Shown: one piece after another, positions 50,568-59,935 of the stretch
How positions within the stretch are numbered: the first letter of the stretch is position 1
Layout of the letters: every line of letters starts with the position of its first letter
Origin: Bacillus taeanensis
Lineage (GTDB): Bacteria; Bacillota; Bacilli; Bacillales; UBA6769
Direction: 5' to 3'
Assembly: GCF_003318295.1 (NCBI RefSeq)
Contig: NZ_QOCW01000007.1
Span: forward strand, 1 to 64,000
DNA length: 64,000 bases
Translations under genes and position numbers: made by a program
Notes under the pieces: model-generated
Databases searched by the model: none
What the model was told of the DNA's origin: nothing
The model's input: the letters and a program-made list of their open reading frames with translations, nothing else

Positions 50568-51857
50568 ATGAACCAGCAAACATTTGATCAGCTTCAAGAA
50601 ACAATTTATCAAAAAACATTAGACAATGGGCTTGAGGTTGTTATTTTACCAAAACAAGAGTTTAATAAAACTTATGCAACTTTTACAACAAAATATGGTT
50701 CAATTGATAATCATTTTATTCCACATGGTAAGAAAGAGCCGATTCGGGTTCCAGATGGAATTGCTCACTTTTTAGAGCATAAGCTGTTTGAAAAAGAACA
50801 TGGTGATGTGTTTCAAGACTTTAGTAAACAAGGAGCCTCAGCGAATGCGTTTACTTCTTTTACAAGAACAGCTTATCTGTTTTCAACGACACAAGAAGTA
50901 AAGAAAAACCTGTTAACATTAATTGATTTTGTGCAAGCGCCCTATTTTACAGAAAAAAGTGTGGAAAAGGAAAAAGGAATTATCGGTCAAGAAATTCAAA
51001 TGTATGATGATAATCCAGATTGGAGAGCGTACTTTGGGGTGATTGAAAATATGTACCACCATCACCCTGTGAAAATTGATATCGCTGGAACGATTGAATC
51101 CATTTCTAAAATAACAAAAGACTTATTATATGAATGTTATGAAACATTTTACCATCCAAGCAATATGCTTTTATTTGTTGTAGGTCCTGTGAATCCAGAT
51201 GAAATTTTAAAATTAATCGAAGAAAATCAAAATAAAAAAGATTATAAAGCAAAACCTGAAATTGAACGTTTTTTTGAACAAGAACCAAAAGAAGTCGCAG
51301 AAAAAAAACAAGTTCTTCCTATGGCTGTTCAAACGCCAAAGTGTATTATTGGATTTAAAGAACCAAGTCCAACCCGTCAAGGTGAGGAACTGTTGAAACA
51401 TGAATTATGTGTAAACTTACTTTTAGATATCATGTTTGGACAGAGCTCTGAAAATTATGAAGTTCTCTATAATGAAGGATTAATTGATCAAAGTTTCTTT
51501 TATGATTATACAGAAGAAGAAGGATTTGGTTTTTCAACAATTGGCAGCAATTCAAACAAATCAGATCAATTGGCAGAGAAGGTATGGAGTTTAATTAAAG
51601 CGTTTAAACAAGGATCTTTGACACAAGAAGCAGTTGAAAGTGCTCAAAAGAAAAAGATTGGTTCATTTCTACGATCATTAAATTCACCTGAATATATTGC
51701 CAATCAATATACAAGATATCGATTTAATGGGATGAATTTGTTTGATGTGGTTCCAACGTTAGAAAACATTACAGTAGAAGATGTTGTAAATGTGTTGAAT
51801 GAACATTTTACAGAAGAAGCGTTAACCGTATATCAAGTCGTTCCAAAAACAGAGTAA
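50568..51857 (+). CDS. ymfH: M16 zinc peptidase YmfH (catalytic partner)
   Basis: 429 residues. The zinc motif HFLEH (about residues 65-69, in GIAHFLEHKLF) and the distal Glu segment EKEKGIIGQEIQMYDD are intact. Paired with the non-catalytic YmfF upstream. The peptide substrate in Bacillus is unknown to me. ATG with site aaaggaggc. The operon passes a REP-like hairpin after the stop. Confidence 0.94.
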   Translation: MNQQTFDQLQETIYQKTLDNGLEVVILPKQEFNKTYATFTTKYGSIDNHFIPHGKKEPIRVPDGIAHFLEHKLFEKEHGDVFQDFSKQGASANAFTSFTRTAYLFSTTQEVKKNLLTLIDFVQAPYFTEKSVEKEKGIIGQEIQMYDDNPDWRAYFGVIENMYHHHPVKIDIAGTIESISKITKDLLYECYETFYHPSNMLLFVVGPVNPDEILKLIEENQNKKDYKAKPEIERFFEQEPKEVAEKKQVLPMAVQTPKCIIGFKEPSPTRQGEELLKHELCVNLLLDIMFGQSSENYEVLYNEGLIDQSFFYDYTEEEGFGFSTIGSNSNKSDQLAEKVWSLIKAFKQGSLTQEAVESAQKKKIGSFLRSLNSPEYIANQYTRYRFNGMNLFDVVPTLENITVEDVVNVLNEHFTEEALTVYQVVPKTE

Positions 51858-51866
51858 TTTTCGTTT

Positions 51867-51937
51867 ACTCAATAAGGGTCTAACCACTTCAAATGGGCTG
51901 AATGGTTTGACCCTTTGGTTTTGAATGCGTCTTTTTA
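51867..51937 (+). repeat. REP-like inverted repeat (copy 2) between ymfH and ymfI
   Basis: AAGGGTCTAACCACTTCA (51874-51891) pairs with TGAATGGTTTGACCCTT (51899-51915). The flanks ACTCAATA on the left and TTTTGAATGCGTC followed by TTTTT on the right match copy 1 at 19368-19486 (GACTCAATAGGGTCTGACC on the left, TTTTGGAGTCAGCC on the right). It is shorter, lacking the AT-rich middle, and more decayed. Can act as terminator. Confidence 0.65.
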
Positions 51938-51963
51938 AAAAATTTAGGTAGGAGGATAGGGAC

Positions 51964-52689
51964 GTGGAGAAATATGGATTAATTACCGGAGCAAGCGGGG
52001 GAATTGGCAGGTCAATTGCCAAACAGCTGGCTGTACAAGGTTATGGATTATATTTGCACTATAATAAAAATAAAAATGCGGCAGACGCTCTTGCTAAAGA
52101 ACTTGAAAAATACGATGTTCCAATTTATACGCTGCAAGCTGACTTTTCAAGAGAAAATGCTGCAGAAAAAGTGTTTGCACAACTTCATCATCCCATTGAA
52201 GTGCTTATTCATAACAGTGGGAACAGTTATATAGGACTATTAACAGATATGGAAGACAAACAAGTGCAGGAAATGATTCAGCTCCATTTAACGACACCAA
52301 TCCTTTTGACAAAACGCCTACTGCAAAATATGATTAAAAATAAACAGGGCAATATTATTGTCGTTTCTTCAATTTGGGGGTTAACGGGTGCTTCGTGTGA
52401 AGTGATCTATTCAACAGTGAAGGGCGGCTTAAATACATTTGTAAAAGCGCTGGCAAAAGAAAATGCGCCAAGCGGTATTTATGTAAATGGAATCGCGCCA
52501 GGTGCTATTCAAACAAATATGCTCAATGAATTTACAGCTTCAGAATTAGCCGATCTTCAAGAAGAAATACCGATGGGGAGAGTTGGTAAACCAAGTGAAG
52601 TGGCGGATCTCGTTGGGTTTTTAACGTCACAAAAAGCAAGTTATATTAATGGACAAATTATTTCTGTAAACGGTGCTTGGTACTGTTAA
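51964..52689 (+). CDS. ymfI: Short-chain dehydrogenase YmfI (EF-P modification)
   Basis: 241 residues with a GTG start 8 bases after aggaggat. Classical SDR: TGASGGIG (residues 8-15), catalytic Ser in VVSSIWG, Tyr149 and Lys153 in YSTVK. In B. subtilis YmfI reduces the aminopentanone on elongation factor P to the mature 5-aminopentanol form; older annotation calls it a 3-oxoacyl-ACP reductase. The EF-P role here is by orthology. Confidence 0.92.
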   Translation: MEKYGLITGASGGIGRSIAKQLAVQGYGLYLHYNKNKNAADALAKELEKYDVPIYTLQADFSRENAAEKVFAQLHHPIEVLIHNSGNSYIGLLTDMEDKQVQEMIQLHLTTPILLTKRLLQNMIKNKQGNIIVVSSIWGLTGASCEVIYSTVKGGLNTFVKALAKENAPSGIYVNGIAPGAIQTNMLNEFTASELADLQEEIPMGRVGKPSEVADLVGFLTSQKASYINGQIISVNGAWYC

Positions 52690-52777
52690 GTACAATTTTA
52701 GAATTTGTAAAATGCATAATTAAGGTCTCTTTTTGAAAAAATAAACGTGTACCAATTATAGAAGGAGGGACCTATTT

Positions 52778-53029
52778 GTGTCTGTATTAGATAACTTTGA
52801 TCAGTGGAAAGATTTCTTAGGCGACAGATTAAATCAAGCGCAAAATGAAGGTATGAATCAGCAAGTTATTTCTGATGTGGCTTACCAAATTGGGGATTAT
52901 TTAGCAAAACAAGTTGAACCTAAAAATGATCAAGAGCGTTTGCTTGCCCAGCTGTGGAATGTTGCATCTGAAGAAGAACAGCATGCCATGGCAAATTTAA
53001 TGGTGAAATTAGTAAAAAATCAACAATAA
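52778..53029 (+). CDS. ymfJ: DUF3243 protein YmfJ
   Basis: 83 residues, GTG start with gaaggaggga. Helical protein of the DUF3243 family (SVLDNFDQWKDFLGDRLNQAQ; EEEQHAMANLMVKLV). Function unknown; conserved position between ymfI and ymfK. Confidence 0.9.
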   Translation: MSVLDNFDQWKDFLGDRLNQAQNEGMNQQVISDVAYQIGDYLAKQVEPKNDQERLLAQLWNVASEEEQHAMANLMVKLVKNQQ

Positions 53030-53035
53030 TTATAG

Positions 53036-53072
53036 GAAAAAGAGGGTGTTTTAAATAACATCCTCTTTTTTC
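53036..53072 (+). terminator. Terminator after ymfJ
   Basis: AAAAAGAGG plus GTGTT pairs with AACA plus CCTCTTTTT, then further T. Confidence 0.85.
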
Positions 53073-53171
53073 AAATCATACACCTTTTCTAAAAGAGAGA
53101 AATCATTTATTATAGATTTAAAGGAATGATTAGGAAAAAAAGAGGAATACAATGCTTTAGGGAGATGAGCT

Positions 53172-53954
53172 ATGGAAAAGATAGAGGTTTATCTAGAATA
53201 TGAGATACATAAAAATCGACCTGGTTTATTAGGAGATGTTGCTTCATTATTAGGGATGATGAGTATTAATATTATTACGATCAATGGTGTAGAAAACCAA
53301 CGTCGTGGTATGTTATTGTTAATTAATAATGAAGAAGATATTAACAGATTGCGTTCAGTTCTCGAAACAATTGTAAACATTCAAGTTACTAAATTAAGAA
53401 AGCCGAAATTAAGAGATCGTTTAGCTGTTCGCCACGGCCGCTATATCCAGCGGGATGCGGATGATAAGAAAACCTTTCGTTTTGTAAGGGATGAACTAGG
53501 CCTTTTAGTTGATTTTATGGCAGAACTGTATAAGAAACCAGGGCATAAGCTCATTGGAATTCGCGGAATGCCGAGAGTTGGCAAAACAGAGTCAATTGTT
53601 GCTTCAAGCGTTTGTGCAAGTAAACGCTGGGTGTTTGTTTCTTCAACCCTATTAAAACAAACAGTCAGAAGCCAATTAGCTGATGATGAGCGTGGGGAAG
53701 AACATATTTATATTATTGATGGAATTGTCTCAACAAGGCGTTCATCTGAAAAGCATTGGCAGCTTGTAAGAGAGATTATGAGAACTTCTACAACGAAAGT
53801 AGTCGAACATCCAGATATTTTTGTACAGCAAACAGAGTATTCTTTAGAGGATTTTGACTATATTATTGAATTAAGAAATGATCAAGATGAGGAAATTACA
53901 TACGAAGTTGTCGATTCTGTTGATACTGGTTTTTCGACATTTGACTTTAATTAA
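53172..53954 (+). CDS. ymfK: YmfK, DUF3388 protein with ACT-like domain and P-loop
   Basis: 260 residues. The first 75 residues look like an ACT domain (EYEIHKNRPGLLGDVASLLGM). The rest has a P-loop: GMPRVGKT at residues 132-139, followed by IYIIDGIVS near 180, which may be the Walker B strand. So it is likely a nucleotide-binding protein with a ligand sensor. No function is established to my knowledge. The ATG follows agggagatg. Confidence 0.9.
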   Translation: MEKIEVYLEYEIHKNRPGLLGDVASLLGMMSINIITINGVENQRRGMLLLINNEEDINRLRSVLETIVNIQVTKLRKPKLRDRLAVRHGRYIQRDADDKKTFRFVRDELGLLVDFMAELYKKPGHKLIGIRGMPRVGKTESIVASSVCASKRWVFVSSTLLKQTVRSQLADDERGEEHIYIIDGIVSTRRSSEKHWQLVREIMRTSTTKVVEHPDIFVQQTEYSLEDFDYIIELRNDQDEEITYEVVDSVDTGFSTFDFN

Positions 53955-53969
53955 TTGGTGGTGTTTTGA

Positions 53970-54881
53970 TTGACAGAGCTAGGAACACGGTTAAAAGAGG
54001 CTCGCGAAGAAAAACAACTAACATTAGAAGTTTTACAAGAGCGAACAAAAATTCAAAAAAGATATTTAGAAGCAATTGAAAGAGGAGACTTTAATCAATT
54101 ACCAGGAAGCTTTTACACGAGAGCATTTGTGAAAAGTTATGCTGATGCGGTTGGTCTTAATTCAGAAGAACTTTTTCGAGAATATGAAAGTATACTGCCA
54201 AAATCAAATAAAGAAGTTATAGGAAACTTGCCACCTCGAAAAGCACGTTATACTGGAACAGAATCAGGCTCAAAGCTCCTTTCTTTTTTGCCAAGTATTT
54301 TAGCTGCATGTTTAGTGATAGGCGTATTAGCTGCGATATGGGTGTTTTGGCCAAAAGATGATAATGGTACAGCGGCACCTACTAAACCAAATACAGCAGA
54401 AGATAGTTTTGATGTTTCAAATGAACCTGGCTCAGAGGGCGTAGAAGATACCGAAACAGAAGAGGTCGCTGAAGATGTAGATAAGAATACTGATGAGGAA
54501 GTGACAGAAGAGGATCCAGCAGAAGAGAAAACTCCTGAAACACCTACTCAAGAAGACGAAATGGAACTTGTAAAAGGTAAAACACAAGGTGATACTACTG
54601 TCTATACTTTAAAAGGGACAGATCAATTTCACCTAACGATCACTCCAGTCTCATCAAGCTGGCTCGAAGTTCACGGCGGCAATGAAAGGTATCTATACAA
54701 AACTGTGAAGAAAGACGAAGGGGAGCTGAAATATGATTTAACTTCTGAAAGTGCAGTGAAAATTAGAGTTGGTCATACTCCAGCTGTAAAACTTACGGTT
54801 AATAGAAAGCCTTTTGAGTTTCCAAACGGCAGTACCACTCAAACGATCAAAATTCAATTTAAAAGATCCAACAATCAATAA
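53970..54881 (+). CDS. ymfM: RodZ-like cell-shape protein YmfM
   Basis: 303 residues, TTG start. N-terminal helix-turn-helix (residues 3-70, LGTRLKEAREEKQLTLEVLQERTKI), one membrane span (about 105-125, PSILAACLVIGVLAAIWVFW), an acidic Glu/Thr-rich external linker (130-195) and the C-terminal DUF4115 domain. RodZ ties MreB filaments to the membrane in rod-shaped bacteria. Lies directly after ymfK (16 bases). Confidence 0.93.
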   Translation: MTELGTRLKEAREEKQLTLEVLQERTKIQKRYLEAIERGDFNQLPGSFYTRAFVKSYADAVGLNSEELFREYESILPKSNKEVIGNLPPRKARYTGTESGSKLLSFLPSILAACLVIGVLAAIWVFWPKDDNGTAAPTKPNTAEDSFDVSNEPGSEGVEDTETEEVAEDVDKNTDEEVTEEDPAEEKTPETPTQEDEMELVKGKTQGDTTVYTLKGTDQFHLTITPVSSSWLEVHGGNERYLYKTVKKDEGELKYDLTSESAVKIRVGHTPAVKLTVNRKPFEFPNGSTTQTIKIQFKRSNNQ

Positions 54882-54883
54882 AA

Positions 54884-54914
54884 GGGTCGTCTTATTTAGA
54901 TGGCCCGTTTTTTT
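54884..54914 (+). terminator. Terminator after ymfM
   Basis: GGGTCGTC (54884-54891) pairs with GATGGCCC (54899-54906), including G-U pairs, then a T run. A TATAAT at 54957-54962 may be the pgsA -10. Confidence 0.8.
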
Positions 54915-55002
54915 AATGAGTAAAATCTCAGATAGAAAAGCAAACTTATGGTAGAATATAATATGGTCCTAGGATTATTTTTTATGGGAGGCACACCAAT
55001 TA

Positions 55003-55581
55003 ATGAACTTACCAAATAAGATTACGATTGCAAGAGTATTAATTATTCCGCTATTTATGATTTTTTTATTAGCGCCCCTTCCGCTTGGAGACATGACTAT
55101 ATTAAATGATACGCTGCCGACGGCTCATTTTATTGCGGCATTAATCTTTATTATTGCTTCTATGACAGATTGGGTAGACGGTTATCTCGCAAGAAAATAT
55201 AATCTTGTTACAAACTTCGGCAAGTTTCTTGATCCCCTTGCAGACAAGCTTCTTGTCACAGCAGCACTTGTTTCTCTTGTGCAAATTGGACTTGCGCCTG
55301 CATGGATTGTAATTGTTATTTTAAGCAGGGAGTTTGCTGTTACAGGCATTCGCTTAGTTGCGGCTTCAGAAGGTTCAGTTATTGCGGCAAGTGATATTGC
55401 AAAATGGAAAACAACAGTGCAGCTTATTGCAATTATTCTGCTCTTGTTACATAATATTCCATTTACTGCTCTGTCCATTCCATTAGCAGATCTTTTCTTA
55501 TGGGCAGCACTAGTATTAACGATTTTATCTGGCTGGGACTATTTTGTGAAAAATAAACATGTTGTTTTAAAATCCAAATAA
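55003..55581 (+). CDS. pgsA: CDP-diacylglycerol-glycerol-3-phosphate 3-phosphatidyltransferase
   Basis: 192 residues, integral membrane enzyme. Makes phosphatidylglycerol phosphate from the CDP-diacylglycerol supplied by CdsA. The CDP-alcohol phosphotransferase motif (DG..AR...G..LD...D) is seen in DWVDGYLARKYNLVTNFGKF followed by LDPLADKLL. Start follows tgggagg. Confidence 0.96.
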   Translation: MNLPNKITIARVLIIPLFMIFLLAPLPLGDMTILNDTLPTAHFIAALIFIIASMTDWVDGYLARKYNLVTNFGKFLDPLADKLLVTAALVSLVQIGLAPAWIVIVILSREFAVTGIRLVAASEGSVIAASDIAKWKTTVQLIAIILLLLHNIPFTALSIPLADLFLWAALVLTILSGWDYFVKNKHVVLKSK

Positions 55582-55591
55582 GCACACATAT

Positions 55592-55618
55592 AAGGGGACA
55601 GCTATTGTTTCCCTTTTT
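55592..55618 (+). terminator. Terminator after pgsA
   Basis: AAGGGGACA (55592-55600) pairs with TGTTTCCCTT (55606-55615), then TTT. Similar in sequence to the tsf terminator. Confidence 0.75.
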
Positions 55619-55647
55619 CCTTGTGAAAAGAAAAGAGGTTCTTTAAA

Positions 55648-56892
55648 ATGAATGCAGAAATTATTGCGATTGGCTCAGAACTATTGCTTGGGCAAATATG
55701 TAATAGCAATGCACAATTTCTATCGAAACAGTTGGCGGAACTTGGGGTGAATGTATATTATCATACGGTTGTAGGTGATAATGCAGAGCGATTACAGCAT
55801 ACAATTAATGTTGCAAAAGACCGTTCTAATTTAATCATTTTTACTGGTGGACTTGGACCTACGAAAGATGATTTAACAAAAGAAACCGTGGCATCCTTTT
55901 TAAAAAAGGAGTTAGTATATAATCAAAAGGCAATGGATCAAATTACAGCTTATTTTGAGCGTACAAACCGAATAATGACTCCCAATAATAAAAAACAGGC
56001 GCTCGTATTAAAAGGGTCAGCAGTGTTAGCGAATGATTTTGGGATGGCCCCGGGAATGGCTGTAAAGGAAAATAATACAATATATATGATGTTTCCTGGA
56101 CCTCCTAAAGAACTAAAGCCGATGTTTTTAAAGTATGGAAAACAATTTTTACAGCAGGAAGGAATTGTTAAAGATCAAATTGTCTCCCGTGTGCTTCGCT
56201 TTTTTGGAATTGGGGAATCACAGTTAGAAACAGACATTGAAGACATAATAGACACTCAGACAAATCCTACTATTGCCCCGTTAGCTGCTGACGGAGAGGT
56301 TACGCTTCGAATTACTGCAAAACATAAGAATAAACAGGAAGCGGAAGAAATGTTAGATCAGCTTGAAGAAACCATTTACCAACGAATTGGACAATACTTT
56401 TATGGCTATGAAGAAACATCGCTTAGGGATGAAGTGTTTAGACTTCTTCAAGAACAGCAAAAAACGATTGCTTGTGCAGAAAGTTTAACAGGTGGAATGT
56501 TTGCCCAAACCATTACAGATTTGCCTGGAGCGAGTGATGTATTTAAAGGCGGTGTCAGCTGCTATACAAAAGAGATGAAAGAACAGCTTGTACATGTTCC
56601 TCATGAGCTTCTTGAAACAGAAGGAGCGATTAGCGCAGCCTGCGCAGAAAGTTTAGCCGTTAATATAAAGAAAATAACAAATGCTCACATTGGGATTAGC
56701 TTTACAGGTGTGGCTGGGCCCTCAAAAAGTGAAGGACAAGAGCCTGGGACTGTTTATATTGGAATCGCTTCTGGAAATAACCAAGAATATGTACATAAAC
56801 TACAACTAGCTGGCAGCAGAGAAGGCATTCGTAAGCGAACCATTCAATATGGTTATTCTTTATTGTTGAAGCATTTAAAGAAAGGTGAATAA
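55648..56892 (+). CDS. cinA: CinA competence/damage-inducible protein (nicotinamide-nucleotide amidase)
   Basis: 414 residues. N-terminal MoaB/MogA-like domain ([31 protein letters not shown]) and C-terminal PncC-type domain with [12 protein letters not shown] and SFTGVAGPS. Homologues cleave or deamidate pyridine nucleotide; in competent cells CinA joins the transformation machinery. It is intact while dprA is split. In B. subtilis recA follows directly; here a helicase gene is inserted between them. Confidence 0.95.
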   Translation: MNAEIIAIGSELLLGQICNSNAQFLSKQLAELGVNVYYHTVVGDNAERLQHTINVAKDRSNLIIFTGGLGPTKDDLTKETVASFLKKELVYNQKAMDQITAYFERTNRIMTPNNKKQALVLKGSAVLANDFGMAPGMAVKENNTIYMMFPGPPKELKPMFLKYGKQFLQQEGIVKDQIVSRVLRFFGIGESQLETDIEDIIDTQTNPTIAPLAADGEVTLRITAKHKNKQEAEEMLDQLEETIYQRIGQYFYGYEETSLRDEVFRLLQEQQKTIACAESLTGGMFAQTITDLPGASDVFKGGVSCYTKEMKEQLVHVPHELLETEGAISAACAESLAVNIKKITNAHIGISFTGVAGPSKSEGQEPGTVYIGIASGNNQEYVHKLQLAGSREGIRKRTIQYGYSLLLKHLKKGE

Positions 56893-56898
56893 TATTTT

Positions 56899-58479
56899 AT
56901 GAAAACATTTCAAGACTTAAAAATTTCCAAACCAGTAAAAGACGCACTTATCAATATAGGATTTCAAGAGCCAACACCAATTCAATTAAAGGCGATACCT
57001 CTCTTATTAAATGGAGAAGATGTTATTGGTCAAGCTCAAACAGGAACAGGAAAAACAGCGGCATTTGGTATTCCCCTTGTTGAGAGAGTGTCACAAAAGC
57101 GTGCCTTACAGGCCGTTGTTTTAACGCCAACTCGTGAATTAGCTATGCAGGTTGCCTCTGAGCTTCGTAAGCTTGCAAAATATAAAAAAATTCGTGTGGC
57201 ATCTATTTTTGGAGGACAGCCTTTTTATCCGCAAGTTCGTGAGTTAAAAGGGGGCGCTCAAATTGTTGTTGGCACGCCAGGAAGAATTATTGATCATTTA
57301 AACCGCGGAACAATGCAAACAGATGATATCTGCAATATTGTATTGGATGAAGCTGATGAAATGTTAAATATGGGTTTTATTGATGATATTGAAACGATTC
57401 TTAGCAAAATGCCAAGTGAAAGACAAACATTGCTTTTTTCTGCCACACTGCAAGATGATATTCAAACATTAGCAAAAAAATATATGAAATTTCCAAAACG
57501 AGTATCTGTAACAAAAGGAAATGAAACAGCAGCGACCATTGATCAAATGTATTATAAAACATTTGAATCTTATAAATTTGATGCATTAAACCGAATTTTA
57601 GAAAATGAAAATGTTGGCTTAGCAATGATCTTTTGCCGGACGAAAAAAGGAGTTGCTGCCTTAACAGAATCTTTAAAAGCAAACGGCTATCAAGCAGAAG
57701 GTCTTCATGGAGATTTAACACAGCCGCAGCGCCTGCATGTGATGCGTTTATTTCGTCAGCTGAAAATTGATATTCTTGTCGCGACAGATATCGCAGCTAG
57801 AGGAATTGATGTAGCAAATGTTACTCATGTTATTAACTACGATATTCCGGAAGATCCTGAGCAGTATGTACACCGCATCGGCCGAACAGGCCGTGCTGGT
57901 AAAAAAGGTGCAGCATTAACTCTTGTCACGCCAAAGGACATGAAGTTCTTGCATTCAATTGAATCAAAAATTCAGAGTACAATACCTGAAGAGATTCTTC
58001 CAAATGCAGAATCTGTCATAGATCGAAAATACAAGGAATTAAAGCATGCTGTTAAACAAGCTGTTCAATCAAGCGATATTGATTCTATGTATGAAAAAAT
58101 GGCAGTTGAGCTCCTTGAAGCAGGAGATGCATCAGCGGTAGTAGCAGCCCTCTTAGAACAGCAGCTTCGTATCGAAGATCAACCTAATACACCAAATGAA
58201 TATCAATTTGGTAATACAGGCGGGGCAAAAGGAATGGTTCGTTTCTTTTTAAATGTGGGACGCAATGTTGATCTTCATCCTAAAAAACTTGTTGAAGAAC
58301 TTTCAACTTTAGCAGGTATTTTGCCAGAAGCAGTTGGTCGAATTGATATTTTTGAAAGATTTTCATTCTTTGAAGTTTCTCAAGAGGCCGCTCCATTTGT
58401 TTATGAGGTATTAAGGCAGGAGCGATTAAACGGGATTCGAGTTCACTTAGAGCCTGCTAAACCTCAAGAAACTCGCTAA
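56899..58479 (+). CDS. DEAD-box RNA helicase with DbpA-type C-terminal domain
   Basis: 526 residues. Motifs in order: Q motif (GFQEPTPIQ), I (AQTGTGKT, about 47-54), Ia (PTRELA), II (DEAD in VLDEADEML), III (SAT), V (ATDIAARGID), VI (HRIGRTGRAG). The last 80 residues (GMVRFFLNVGRNVDLHPKKL onward) look like the RRM-like DbpA RNA-binding domain, which in YxiN/DbpA binds 23S rRNA hairpin 92. So a role in 50S assembly or cold growth is likely. It starts 6 bases after cinA, probably in one operon. The 1-380 core is closer to CshA-type than to YxiN, so no symbol is given. Confidence 0.93.
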   Translation: MKTFQDLKISKPVKDALINIGFQEPTPIQLKAIPLLLNGEDVIGQAQTGTGKTAAFGIPLVERVSQKRALQAVVLTPTRELAMQVASELRKLAKYKKIRVASIFGGQPFYPQVRELKGGAQIVVGTPGRIIDHLNRGTMQTDDICNIVLDEADEMLNMGFIDDIETILSKMPSERQTLLFSATLQDDIQTLAKKYMKFPKRVSVTKGNETAATIDQMYYKTFESYKFDALNRILENENVGLAMIFCRTKKGVAALTESLKANGYQAEGLHGDLTQPQRLHVMRLFRQLKIDILVATDIAARGIDVANVTHVINYDIPEDPEQYVHRIGRTGRAGKKGAALTLVTPKDMKFLHSIESKIQSTIPEEILPNAESVIDRKYKELKHAVKQAVQSSDIDSMYEKMAVELLEAGDASAVVAALLEQQLRIEDQPNTPNEYQFGNTGGAKGMVRFFLNVGRNVDLHPKKLVEELSTLAGILPEAVGRIDIFERFSFFEVSQEAAPFVYEVLRQERLNGIRVHLEPAKPQETR

Positions 58480-58512
58480 CATTTGTCAAGTTATTCACCC
58501 TTGGAAAATTTA

Positions 58513-58526
58513 CGAATAAATGTTCG
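58513..58526 (+). promoter_or_regulatory. LexA (SOS) box upstream of recA
   Basis: CGAATAAATGTTCG matches the Bacillus LexA box CGAACnnnnGTTCG except for one base, and the palindrome extends by TA on both sides. It lies just upstream of the -35 of the recA promoter. Confidence 0.8.
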
Positions 58527-58536
58527 TAAAAAACTA

Positions 58537-58565
58537 TTGGCAAAATGTCAAAAACAAGATATGAT
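58537..58565 (+). promoter_or_regulatory. σA promoter of recA
   Basis: TTGGCA at 58537-58542, 17-base spacer, TATGAT at 58560-58565. Confidence 0.7.
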
Positions 58566-58595
58566 AGTGATAGTTGAAAAAAAGGAGTGAATGTT

Positions 58596-59642
58596 GTGAG
58601 TGATCGTAAAGCAGCGTTAGATATGGCGCTTAGACAAATAGAAAAGCAGTTTGGTAAAGGGTCAATTATGAAGCTTGGCGAGCAAACAGACCGTAAAGTG
58701 TCAACAATGTCAAGTGGTTCATTAGCATTAGATATCGCATTAGGTGTAGGAGGATATCCGCGCGGTCGTATTATCGAAGTGTATGGACCGGAATCTTCTG
58801 GTAAGACGACAGTTGCCCTACATGCGATTGCGGAAGTACAGCAAAATGGCGGTCAAGCGGCATTTATTGATGCAGAGCATGCTCTTGATCCTGTCTATGC
58901 ACAAAAACTTGGTGTAAATATTGATGAACTGCTGCTCTCTCAGCCTGATACAGGTGAGCAGGCGTTAGAAATTGCAGAGGCGCTTGTGCGAAGCGGTGCA
59001 GTGGATATTATCGTTATTGACTCTGTTGCAGCACTTGTACCAAAAGCTGAAATTGAAGGAGAAATGGGAGATTCTCACGTAGGTCTTCAAGCGCGTTTAA
59101 TGTCGCAAGCACTTCGCAAGCTTTCTGGTGCGATTAATAAGTCTAAAACAATGGCGATCTTTATTAACCAAATCCGTGAAAAAGTAGGAGTTATGTTCGG
59201 AAACCCTGAAACGACTCCAGGTGGACGTGCGTTAAAGTTCTACTCATCTGTACGTCTTGAAGTACGCCGTGCAGAAACATTAAAGCAGGGCAACGATATG
59301 GTTGGTAATAAAACAAAAATTAAAGTTGTAAAAAATAAGGTAGCCCCACCATTTAGACAAGCAGAAGTAGATATTATGTATGGCGAAGGAATTTCAAAAG
59401 AAGGTGAAATTTTAGATATCGGTTCCGATCTAGATATCGTTCAAAAAAGTGGTGCATGGTATTCGTATGAAGGTGAACGTCTTGGACAAGGGCGTGAAAA
59501 TGCAAAACAGTATTTAAAAGAAAATCCACAAGTAAAACAAGCGATTGCTGTTCAAATTCGTACTCATCATAACCTGGATGAGGAAGTTTATGTGGCAGAA
59601 GAGACTCCTGAAGAAGAACCTGCATCATTGTTAGAAGAATAA
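58596..59642 (+). CDS. recA: Recombinase RecA
   Basis: 348 residues with a GTG at 58596, following aaaggagtg and matching S-D-R-K-A-A-L-D of the family; the upstream GTG at 58587 lies inside that site. Walker [10 protein letters not shown] near residue 66; [28 protein letters not shown] carries L2. The acidic C-terminal tail ([15 protein letters not shown]-like) is present. Drives homologous recombination and LexA cleavage, which controls its own promoter. Confidence 0.98.
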   Translation: MSDRKAALDMALRQIEKQFGKGSIMKLGEQTDRKVSTMSSGSLALDIALGVGGYPRGRIIEVYGPESSGKTTVALHAIAEVQQNGGQAAFIDAEHALDPVYAQKLGVNIDELLLSQPDTGEQALEIAEALVRSGAVDIIVIDSVAALVPKAEIEGEMGDSHVGLQARLMSQALRKLSGAINKSKTMAIFINQIREKVGVMFGNPETTPGGRALKFYSSVRLEVRRAETLKQGNDMVGNKTKIKVVKNKVAPPFRQAEVDIMYGEGISKEGEILDIGSDLDIVQKSGAWYSYEGERLGQGRENAKQYLKENPQVKQAIAVQIRTHHNLDEEVYVAEETPEEEPASLLEE

Positions 59643-59655
59643 TATATTATTTCTA

Positions 59656-59687
59656 AAATAAGCACCTCCTAGTAGGTGCTTATTTTT
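59656..59687 (+). terminator. Terminator after recA
   Basis: AAATAAGCACCT pairs with AGGTGCTTATTTTT. Strong. In B. subtilis pbpX follows recA; it is absent here. Confidence 0.88.
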
Positions 59688-59750
59688 CTATAAATGTAAA
59701 GAAATGGGGCGGATATAGGACGTTGAGGGCTGTAAGTCAAATAAGGAGCC

Positions 59751-59779
59751 TTGACAAGCTTTTTTACGAACTATAAAAT
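59751..59779 (+). promoter_or_regulatory. σA promoter of rny
   Basis: Perfect TTGACA at 59751-59756, 17-base spacer, TAAAAT at 59774-59779. The leader to the rny ATG is about 150 bases, with no gene in it and no strong hairpin that I can see. Confidence 0.75.
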
Positions 59780-59935
59780 AAGATTGTAGATTTTTAATTT
59801 CTAAGAAATTCAAGAAATTGAAAATGTCACATGTTTTAGCTTGTGCTGTATGAATAACAAACTTTTTCATTTTAAAAACAAAACAGCAATCGTTGTAGAG
59901 AACCAACAAGTAGATAGCTAGAGGAGGTGAAATAG

